Shown in pieces: positions 50,548 through 57,297 of a stretch of DNA of 64,000 nucleotides. The notes below the pieces were generated by a model. That model searched no databases. It saw only the letters and a list, made by a program, of their open reading frames with translations, and was not told the origin of the DNA. Position numbers and translations under genes: made by a program. The stretch is from Bin87 sp964347975 (lineage in GTDB: Bacteria; Chloroflexota; Dehalococcoidia; Lucifugimonadales; UBA3495): positions 62,001 through 126,000 of the forward strand of contig CAYGAY010000001.1 in NCBI GenBank assembly GCA_964347975.1, written 5' to 3'. Positions within the stretch are counted from its first letter, which is position 1; every line of letters starts with the position of its first letter.

Positions 50548-51357
50548 GTGCTGCCCATATCGGACGGGGGCCGGCCGCGCGGCACTGTCCCCGTTGTCAA
50601 CTTCGCCCTGCTGGGGCTGAACGCTCTCGTCTTTCTCTACGAGATTGCCGTCGGAGGATTCGGCTTCCTTTTCGGCGGCAGCAGCCTCGGCATCTACGTC
50701 TTCTTCCTCAAATTCGGCTTCATACCGGCCGAGCTGTCCTCGGGCCAGGAGTTCCGGACCCTCGGCGCCGCCATCAGCATCGCCTCTCCCATACCAACCT
50801 GGGCGACGATGCTGACGTCCATGTTCATTCACGGCGGGCTGATGCATTTCATCGGCAATATGCTGTTCCTGTGGGTTTTCGGCGACAACATTGAGGACAC
50901 CTTCGGACACGTCCGCTACCTGATTTTCTACGTAGTCTCCGGCATCCTCGCCACCCTGGCCCACTTCGCCATCGACCCGTCGTCGCAAACTCCATTGGTG
51001 GGCGCCAGCGGCGCAATCTCCGGCGTAATGGGCGCCTACCTGCTCATCTACCCGAACAACCGCATCCGCACCCTCATCATCTACATCCTTATCACCGTAA
51101 TCGAGCTGCGGGCGATGTGGCTGCTTCTAATCTGGATAGCCTTGCAAACCATCCAGGGTCTCCTCTCCATCGGAGTCAGCGACCAGGTAAGCACCGCCTT
51201 CTTCGCCCACATCGGAGGCTTCGTAGTGGGCGTTGCCGTCGGCCTGGTGTACAAAGCATTCCCCCGCCGCCCCTCCGGCCCGGCCGGATACTGGGGCAAC
51301 GGCGGCGGCGGATACCAGCGCCCGCCGCAGTACTGGCGGGGGCGGCGGATTGATTGA
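50548..51357 (+). CDS. Rhomboid intramembrane serine protease
   Basis: The 269-residue protein has six or so membrane helices with catalytic Ser in GASGAISGVMG, catalytic His in FFAHIGGFVVG, and the HGGLMHFIGNMLFLWVFGDNIED loop (HxxxxHxxxN) typical of rhomboids. Cytosolic C-tail is Gly/Pro-rich (YWGNGGGGYQRPPQYWRG). GTG start at 50548, two bases after the kinase-like stop, so likely one transcript. Confidence 0.93.
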   Translation: MLPISDGGRPRGTVPVVNFALLGLNALVFLYEIAVGGFGFLFGGSSLGIYVFFLKFGFIPAELSSGQEFRTLGAAISIASPIPTWATMLTSMFIHGGLMHFIGNMLFLWVFGDNIEDTFGHVRYLIFYVVSGILATLAHFAIDPSSQTPLVGASGAISGVMGAYLLIYPNNRIRTLIIYILITVIELRAMWLLLIWIALQTIQGLLSIGVSDQVSTAFFAHIGGFVVGVAVGLVYKAFPRRPSGPAGYWGNGGGGYQRPPQYWRGRRID

Positions 51358-51408
51358 CTGCATTGCACTGACTTGCTAAAAAGAGCCGCCGTTGCCCGGA
51401 GGCGTATT

Positions 51409-52425
51409 ATGACCTTGACGAAGGTAAAACTGGAACGCTTCACCGCGTTTGCCGACTTGGAATTGGAGCTTTCGCCCGGTATAAACGTCCTGATCGGCGC
51501 CAACGGTACGGGCAAAACTCACCTGATGAAGGTCTGCTACGCGGCCTGCGACGTTGCCAAAACCGGCGACGCGTTCGCTGAGAAACTGGTGCGAGTATTT
51601 CTGCCGTCAAGCCGCACTCTGGGACGGCTGGTCCAGCGGCGGCCAGGAACCAATTCATCTACGATAGAAATTCATCGCGGCAACGCGGCTTTGCAGTTTT
51701 TGCGCGCATCCTTTTCCAACCGGGCCAAGTCGGCAGAAGTGAGGGGCGCTGACCGTTGGGCGGACCCTTCGTTGGAGAGCGTCTATATCCCGGTGAAAGA
51801 AATGCTGTCCAATGCGCCCGGATTCCTGTCGCTGTATGCCGCGCGCGAGGTCCACTTTGAGGAGGTCTATGCTGATATCCTGCTTCGCGCCTATCGCCCG
51901 GCGTTGCGCGGACCGATGGAGCGGCAGCGCCGCCGCTTGCTTTCCGAGTTGCAAAAAATTATGACCGGAAGGGTTTACGTCAGGAACGATGAATTTTTCC
52001 TGAGCAACCGGCAAGGCAATCTGGAGTTTTCCTTGCTTGCAGAAGGGATCCGTAAGCTGGCCCTGCTATGGCTGCTGATACAGAACGGCACTTTGCTGGA
52101 CGGCTCGGTGCTTTTCTGGGATGAGCCGGAGACCAACTTGAACCCCAAACTTTTCCGAGCCGTTATCAACATTTTGCTGGAAATGCAACGTGCCGGAGTC
52201 CAGATATTCCTGGCAACCCACGATTACGTCATCCTTGAGGAGATTGACCTGCAAATGAAAAGCGGCGACCAAGTGGCTTTCCACTCGCTTTACCGTGGTG
52301 AGGACGGCGAAATCGCCTGCAATACTACCGACAACTATCTTGGCATCGCGCCCAATGCCATTGCCGAAACTTTTACCGACCTTTATGACCGCACGATTGA
52401 GCGCAGCCTGGGAGGTTCCACCTGA
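51409..52425 (+). CDS. AAA family ATPase of a two-gene system
   Basis: A 338-residue ABC/SMC-like or OLD-like ATPase: Walker A GANGTGKT (residues 30-37), Walker B VLFWDEPETNLNPK near 240, and an H-loop-like ATHDY. The region between is variable, as in defence ATPases of the PARIS/Septu/AbiL style. ATG 51409 has GGAGG six bases upstream. Its stop overlaps the start of the next gene (TGATG), with an SD for that gene inside this one. Candidate sensor or motor of an antiphage pair; no known system name fits exactly. Confidence 0.82.
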   Translation: MTLTKVKLERFTAFADLELELSPGINVLIGANGTGKTHLMKVCYAACDVAKTGDAFAEKLVRVFLPSSRTLGRLVQRRPGTNSSTIEIHRGNAALQFLRASFSNRAKSAEVRGADRWADPSLESVYIPVKEMLSNAPGFLSLYAAREVHFEEVYADILLRAYRPALRGPMERQRRRLLSELQKIMTGRVYVRNDEFFLSNRQGNLEFSLLAEGIRKLALLWLLIQNGTLLDGSVLFWDEPETNLNPKLFRAVINILLEMQRAGVQIFLATHDYVILEEIDLQMKSGDQVAFHSLYRGEDGEIACNTTDNYLGIAPNAIAETFTDLYDRTIERSLGGST

Positions 52426-52925
52426 TGACGGTTTTCACCGAGGGCGATCTGCAAATCACTGTCAACAACGCAGTCAGCGCCCGCAAGTTTGATGATGGGA
52501 CTGTCCACCGCTTGACACACTGTATGCAAGCGGTGGATTTCATCATTGAACTCGCCGACCATTATCTGTTTATTGAATTCAAGGACCCGCAAAATCCGCC
52601 GCAAGTTGCCGCCAGTTATCAGCAGCGTTTCACCGCCGGTCAGATTGACCGGGAACTCCAGTACAAATACCGTGATACATTCCTGTATGAATGGGCTGCC
52701 GGCCGTGCTGACAAGCCTATTGACTACCTGATACTGATTGCTCTGGACGCTTTGAAACCCGCCCACTTGCATATCAGGAGAAGGGAAATGGAACGGAAAC
52801 TGCCCTTGCTGCAACTATCGTTTGGACAATGGACTCGCCCCATTGTTAGGAATTGTTACGTTCTCAACATAGCGTCATGGAACCGGCATTTTCCTGACTA
52901 TCCCGTACAACGCTTATCGCCGTGA
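52425..52925 (+). CDS. Putative PD-(D/E)XK-like nuclease partner
   Basis: A 166-residue protein with DFIIELADHYLFIEFKDP, giving Asp38 and Glu51-x-Lys53 in the order and approximate spacing of PD-(D/E)XK nucleases. The rest (KPIDYLILIALDAL, LNIASWNRHFP) shows mixed alpha/beta. Translation is coupled to the ATPase by overlap, SD GGAGG eight bases before ATG. The nuclease reading is by motif only and needs structural support. Confidence 0.55.
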   Translation: MTVFTEGDLQITVNNAVSARKFDDGTVHRLTHCMQAVDFIIELADHYLFIEFKDPQNPPQVAASYQQRFTAGQIDRELQYKYRDTFLYEWAAGRADKPIDYLILIALDALKPAHLHIRRREMERKLPLLQLSFGQWTRPIVRNCYVLNIASWNRHFPDYPVQRLSP

Positions 52926-52960
52926 GCGGAGGGCAACCGTGAAACACGGGCAGGCCACCC

Positions 52961-53773
52961 CTACGGCGGCGTGGCTTCCCCATCATTATTACTTCCCCAG
53001 CAAACGACCCGCCCGTTCGTCTTTACCCCGCAGGTATGTCCGCTGCCGGCACTGACCTGCTGAAATGTCCCTGCTGGCGGCGTGGCTTGCCCAAATCTGT
53101 TAATGCCCCAGCAGCCCACATCGCCATCCGTTTTCACTCCGCAGGTATGCCAGTGGCCGGCGCTTACCTGCTGAAATGTTCCTGCTGGCGGCGTGGCTTG
53201 CCCATGATCATCAAGGCCCCAGCAAGCGACCTGCCCGTTCGTCTTTACCCCGCAGGTATGCAAGTCGCCGGTACTGATCTGCTGGAATGTCCCTGATGGC
53301 GGGGTGGTTATGTAAGGGCGATTACCTCCCCAGCAAACGACCCGCCCGTCAGTTTTCACCCCGCAGGTATGCCAGAGGCCGGCGCTGACCTGCTGAAATG
53401 TTCCCGTTGGCGGCGTAGCTTGGTCATTGAGATTCTCTCCTCAGCAAGTGACCTGCCCGTTCGCCTTCACCACGCAGGTATGCCAGCGGCCGGCGCTGAC
53501 CTGCTGAAATGTTCCCGCTGGCGGCGTGGCTTGGTCATTGCGATTCTCTCCCCAGCAAGCGACCTGCCCATCAGTTTTCACCCCGCAGGTGTGCCAGCCG
53601 CCGGCACTGACCTGCTGGAAAATTGGCCGTGGCGTCGGTGTAGGTCCTGGTGTCGCTGTAGGCTGTGGCGTCGCCGTAGGCCGCGGCGTCGCCGTAGGCT
53701 GCGGAGTTGCAGTTGGTTGAACCTGTGATAGAGCTGCCCGCCGGCTATTAAATTCGTCCACCGAATAGCGCAA
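52961..53773 (-). pseudogene. RCC1-repeat half of a broken trypsin-RCC1 gene
   Basis: Six tandem RCC1-type repeats of about 36 residues (FQQVSAGxWHTCGVKTDGQVACWGxNxxxQATPPAGT) follow a Pro/Thr linker that continues directly from the S1C protease frame after a one-base shift near 53770 (YSVDEFNSRRAAL then PTATPQPTAT). An in-frame TGA at 53441-53443 replaces the conserved Trp codon (TGG in the sister repeats), so the repeats after it are lost. The last repeat ends at GEATPP then stop. Two lesions mark decay of a secreted beta-propeller protein. Confidence 0.72.
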
Positions 53774-54464
53774 ACGCCACGCCCTCGGCTCTGGCGATGC
53801 CAAATGTGATTACGCCAATCACATCACCATCCCGGTTCAGCAGCGGCCCGCCGCTGTTGCCCGGATTCAGCGCGGCATCGGTTTGAAAATACTCGTAACC
53901 TTCAAACTGCCGCCGCGCTGAAACTACTCCCGTAGTGACCGTGAAGTCGTCGCCCAGCGCTGAGCTCAAAGGAAATCCCAAGGCCGCTACCTCTTCTCCT
54001 ATGGGAACTCGTCCGGCGCTGCCCAGCGCGACCGCCTCGAAATCGTCATCAGAGTCCAGATGCACCACCGCCAAGTCAGCCGATTCGTTACGGTTTAGCA
54101 CTTCGCCCCGGTACTCTTCGCCTATCAAAACTACCGTCACGCGGTCACGATTGTCCACTACGTGAGCGTTAGTGACGATCAGACCGCTTTCGTCGTACAC
54201 AAATCCGGAGCCGGCGCCGTCCGGCGTGATAATTTGCGCCAAGCTGGGCCGGAGCCGGGCCACCAGGTCGGCCAATGTTGGCGTCGCTGTTGGCCGGGGT
54301 GTTGCCGTCGGTTCCGGCGTTGCCGTTGGCGCAACGCGGGTCAGCTCCGCTGCAACCGTTGCCGCTACCCGCGCGTCGGTTTCGTCCGACGTTGCGCAAC
54401 CTGCTGCGGCCATAGTCACCACCGCAACGACCAGCAGCGTTACAACCAATCTCATAGCCAACAC
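53748..54464 (-). CDS. Trypsin-like S1C serine protease lipoprotein (3' truncated by frameshift)
   Basis: The 238-residue protein begins with a lipoprotein signal (lipobox AAAGC, Cys about 23), a short PT linker, then a trypsin/HtrA-like domain: His in TNAHVV, Asp in SADLAVVHL, Ser in NPGNSGGPLL. It ends abnormally as GVAFALFGGRI, while a +1 shift continues into GVAFA-YSVDEFNSRR, a linker and RCC1 repeats. Likely secreted and membrane-anchored; the domain itself is complete enough to be active. Possibly a degenerated sensor-protease. Confidence 0.82.
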   Translation of the reverse strand: MLAMRLVVTLLVVAVVTMAAAGCATSDETDARVAATVAAELTRVAPTATPEPTATPRPTATPTLADLVARLRPSLAQIITPDGAGSGFVYDESGLIVTNAHVVDNRDRVTVVLIGEEYRGEVLNRNESADLAVVHLDSDDDFEAVALGSAGRVPIGEEVAALGFPLSSALGDDFTVTTGVVSARRQFEGYEYFQTDAALNPGNSGGPLLNRDGDVIGVITFGIARAEGVAFALFGGRI

Positions 54465-54492
54465 CTGTTTTCGTTGATGTGGTTATTTTATC

Positions 54493-55383
54493 CTACCTCC
54501 TATCCTCCAAATCCCCCACCCCGGTCACTGTTATACGGAACGTCTCATCCACAAAAGCCGTCACCGCTCGGTTGATGCGTCCCCGCAGCTCCCGGTAGCC
54601 GGCCAAATCCAGCCGGCGCTCCACGCCGCCGTAGCGGTACAGCACGGCGTAGAGGCTGAGCCAGTCACGGGGGTCGCGATCATTCAATCGCAGGGCGGCG
54701 CGCTGCGCTTCGGTAAGGGCGGTGTATTCCACCAGCGCCTCCAGTTCGACCCGCGCCGGCGACGCGCCTTCGGCGGTGTTGTCCAGCACGATGTCGGCCA
54801 GCTCGGTGAGGTGGTGGATGTTGCGGTACTCGCAGTCGATGGCCGAAATCCAACCCTTCAGCGCGTTTTCCACCGCCTGCTGCGCCGAGAATCCAATCAA
54901 CTCCTGGTCATCGTTGCCCGTGTCGATGTTGTGATTCATGCTGCCCAGCCACCGCCGGGCGTTGATCAGCCGTTGCCGGATGTCCGGCCACCCCACATGG
55001 TAGCCGTCGTCAAAGTCCTCGTCGCAAAGATCACTGAAGTCGTCGTCGTTCATGATTACCCCATCGCGCAGGGCTTGCGCCGCAATATGGTTGCGCGCCC
55101 GCCGGCAATAACCGAACTGCCGCCGCGTCATCTTGATGTTGTCCAGGCCGACTTTGCCGAGACGCTGGAAAAACTCGCGGCGCGCCGCATTGGCTTCCAC
55201 TTCACTCCGGGGCGCCGGCGGTGGGAGGGTTTCGTCCCAGACCACCAGCAGGTCCACGTCCGAGTCGGGCCGGTGATCCCCACGGGCCCGGGAGCCGAAC
55301 AGGATCACAGTGGCATTGGGATCGTTTTCCTGGGCTGCCGCGGCAATCTCCAGGCCAAAAGGGTCCGCCTGTTCCCTCCCCAT
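54493..55383 (-). CDS. MNT-HEPN fusion protein
   Basis: A 296-residue single chain with an N-terminal minimal nucleotidyltransferase (ILFGSRARGDHRPDSDVDLLVVWDE, catalytic GS and DxD) and a C-terminal HEPN domain (FSAQQAVENALKGWISAI ... NIHHLTELADIVLD). Usually these are separate MNT antitoxin and HEPN RNase toxin genes of one module; here they are fused in reverse-safe order. The HEPN RxxxxH catalytic motif is not obvious. ATG 55383 with GGAGG upstream; five bases after the DUF849 gene's stop. Confidence 0.82.
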   Translation of the reverse strand: MGREQADPFGLEIAAAAQENDPNATVILFGSRARGDHRPDSDVDLLVVWDETLPPPAPRSEVEANAARREFFQRLGKVGLDNIKMTRRQFGYCRRARNHIAAQALRDGVIMNDDDFSDLCDEDFDDGYHVGWPDIRQRLINARRWLGSMNHNIDTGNDDQELIGFSAQQAVENALKGWISAIDCEYRNIHHLTELADIVLDNTAEGASPARVELEALVEYTALTEAQRAALRLNDRDPRDWLSLYAVLYRYGGVERRLDLAGYRELRGRINRAVTAFVDETFRITVTGVGDLEDRR

Positions 55384-55388
55384 GGCCC

Positions 55389-56276
55389 CTACGCCTCCGG
55401 GAACGGTATCAGCCCCAGCATTTCTCGCGCCTGCTGCGGCGTGGCTGGTTCCCGCCCGTTGAGCCGCGCCATCGTTACCGCCCACTCGATGTACTGGGCG
55501 TTGGACGTGGGCTGCGGGTTGTTGGGGAGGAAGGGGCTGTCTTCCATGCCGACGCGGATATGCGCGCCCGTGGCGATGGCGATGGCGCACAGCGGGAAGG
55601 TCTGGCCCATGCTGCTGTGCGCCAGCCAGGTGGCTTCGGGGTAGTGTTCTCGGATGGTGTCGGCGATGAGCATATAGTTGCGCGGCGAACCGACCATGTT
55701 GAGCCGCCCATCGCCCCAATGGGCGCCGGGCTCCACCAGGAAGTAGCGAGAGTCCCTGATATAGCCTTCCCGCATCAGCGTGATGGCGGCGTTGACGTTC
55801 CCCACGTCATGCACCGCCGGTTCGGGAAAGGTCCCGCGCTGGTAGCAGGCGTCGAGGGTGGCCACGATGTCCTCAAAGGAGTTCGGGCTGGTGACGGTGC
55901 GCCGACCGCCCGTCTCGGGATCAACTGCCCAGCGCGTGCCCGTGCCCAGGTTCAGCGATACCATCTCCACCGGCTGCGGTGTTTCCAGCAAATAGCGCGT
56001 CACCGCCTCCACCGGCACGTGGGCCTGCCGCGCCGTGGTGTGGTTCAGCGCCAAATCGCACTGCGCCCGTATCATGGCGTCGGTCTGGGCATACCAGGTT
56101 GGGTCGTAGCTGACGCCGCCGTTCGGCGTGCGGGCGTGGATATGCACAATGGACGCGCCGGCCTCGTAGCAGCGCACCGCCTCCTGCGCCACTTCCTCCG
56201 GCGTCCACGGGACGTTGGGGTTGTCCTCGCGCCCGCGGCTCCCGTTCAGGCATCCCTTTATAATGATGGTGTCCAT
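55389..56276 (-). CDS. 3-keto-5-aminohexanoate cleavage-type enzyme (BKACE, DUF849)
   Basis: Beta-keto acid cleavage enzyme of 295 residues, TIM barrel with zinc. IIIKGCLNG, IVHIHARTPNGG (metal His pair), the MVSLNLGTGTRW strand, HDVGNV and GAHIRVGMEDSPF are family landmarks. Condenses a beta-keto acid with acetyl-CoA to yield acetoacetate and a CoA ester; exact substrate unknown but fits peptide or amino-acid scavenging. The fused MNT-HEPN gene follows at five bases. Confidence 0.92.
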   Translation of the reverse strand: MDTIIIKGCLNGSRGREDNPNVPWTPEEVAQEAVRCYEAGASIVHIHARTPNGGVSYDPTWYAQTDAMIRAQCDLALNHTTARQAHVPVEAVTRYLLETPQPVEMVSLNLGTGTRWAVDPETGGRRTVTSPNSFEDIVATLDACYQRGTFPEPAVHDVGNVNAAITLMREGYIRDSRYFLVEPGAHWGDGRLNMVGSPRNYMLIADTIREHYPEATWLAHSSMGQTFPLCAIAIATGAHIRVGMEDSPFLPNNPQPTSNAQYIEWAVTMARLNGREPATPQQAREMLGLIPFPEA

Positions 56277-56318
56277 ATCGTTGCTCCTTTATCTGGCGCC
56301 GTCATTCCGTATTGAACC

Positions 56319-56345
56319 GTCATTCCAGCGAAGGCTGGCATCCAG
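56319..56345. repeat. Intergenic REP-like palindrome
   Basis: GTCATTCCAGCGAAGGCTGG followed by CATCCAG, with CCAGC/GCTGG pairing, is the same type as the palindromes near 1815 and 22461. Lies upstream of the divergent DUF849 and retropepsin-pair genes. Confidence 0.5.
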
Positions 56346-56381
56346 CGAGCGCGTTGGGAATTATAGGCCCGTCCGCGCAGT

Positions 56382-56410
56382 TTGCGCCAATAATCCCTAC
56401 TGTATATGAT
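56382..56410 (+). promoter_or_regulatory. Candidate promoter of the retropepsin pair
   Basis: TTGCGC (56382-56387) and TATGAT (56405-56410) are 17 bp apart, about 57 bases before the ATG at 56467. Confidence 0.45.
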
Positions 56411-56466
56411 CGTAACCAATCTCCGTTGCCGCAAAAGCAGCGAAGTCAGGAGCAGGAGCAGGAGCA

Positions 56467-56769
56467 ATGACGCAGCCCAAGCAGCGATACCGCAGTGGAT
56501 ACATCAGAACGCGCCCGCGCACCCTCCGTTACGATTTGCCCTGGGCGGAAGTGTTAGCCAAAGGCAAAGCGCGCTACGCGGAAATCCGCGATGAACTGGA
56601 AGCCAAGTATCCGGGGCAGTATGTGTACATCGACGTGGTCACCGGAGAATACGAGGTTGCTCCCGACACCGTAACCGCTAGCGGCCGGCTGCACCAACGA
56701 TTCCCCGACGTGAAGCCTTGGATTATGAAAATCGAGCCTCAGGCCGATACCGAAGTGGGCGAAAAATGA
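56467..56769 (+). CDS. Small protein paired with retropepsin-like protease
   Basis: A 100-residue protein (YAEIRDELEAKYPGQYVYIDVVTGEYEVAPD) of a type that frequently precedes retroviral-type aspartic protease genes in bacteria. Its stop overlaps the protease ATG (ATGA). No catalytic motif. Pairing suggests a two-gene module, possibly toxin-antitoxin-like, but that is unproven. Confidence 0.6.
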   Translation: MTQPKQRYRSGYIRTRPRTLRYDLPWAEVLAKGKARYAEIRDELEAKYPGQYVYIDVVTGEYEVAPDTVTASGRLHQRFPDVKPWIMKIEPQADTEVGEK

Positions 56770-57179
56770 CGACCCGTGGCTTGATAAGCGATGAAGGCTA
56801 CCCATTGGTTTCCCTCATCATTGTCGGCGGCGACGGAGCTGACCACCAGGTGGAGTTTCTGGTCGATACCGGGTACGACGGTTACCTGCTTCTGCCAACC
56901 GAAATTATCAGCGAGCTTGCGCTTACGGACATGGGAGAAGTGAGCGACGTTACCATCGCCGGTGGCGAAAGGCGGGACTGGGCAATCTACCGTGCCGAAG
57001 TCTCTTGGGGTGGGCAGTTGCGTAATGTCGAGGTTCTGGAATCCGACAATCCGCCTCTCCTCGGTATGGCTATGCTGGATGATGCCGAAACCGGCATAGC
57101 TGACCGCCTCACCATCGACGCTGCCGACCGCAGCGTGCTCATTGAGCACAACTCGCCTCGGCCGTTCACCGAGGATTAA
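56766..57179 (+). CDS. Retropepsin-like aspartic protease
   Basis: The 137-residue clan AA protease has FLVDTGYDGYLLLP (catalytic Asp in VDTG, Gly and Tyr as in bacterial relatives), followed by a flap region and LLGMAMLDD near the end. Such proteins are thought to dimerise to form a single active site. Compare the frameshifted relative at 16606. ATG 56766 overlaps the previous stop by four bases. Confidence 0.83.
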   Translation: MTTRGLISDEGYPLVSLIIVGGDGADHQVEFLVDTGYDGYLLLPTEIISELALTDMGEVSDVTIAGGERRDWAIYRAEVSWGGQLRNVEVLESDNPPLLGMAMLDDAETGIADRLTIDAADRSVLIEHNSPRPFTED

Positions 57180-57220
57180 CGCAGCGCGCGCCGCGGCTCG
57201 CCCCGTCGGTTCGCCCGCTA

Positions 57221-57229
57221 TGCTATCAT
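57221..57229 (+). promoter_or_regulatory. Extended -10 promoter of the hydroxylase operon
   Basis: TGCTATCAT is an extended -10 box about 69 bases before the ATG at 57298; no -35 seen. Confidence 0.4.
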
Positions 57230-57297
57230 ACCGCTGACGCTGGGCGGCCGCGTCATCTGCCCGCGTTCAACCTGCACTACTTCCGGAGGAAGAACCA

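Noticed and set aside
52961..53640. Regular repeats of about 108 bp looked at first like a CRISPR or tandem DNA array
   Set aside because: They are in-frame RCC1 protein repeats with codon-level divergence, and no CRISPR-type 28-37 bp repeat/spacer pattern exists.
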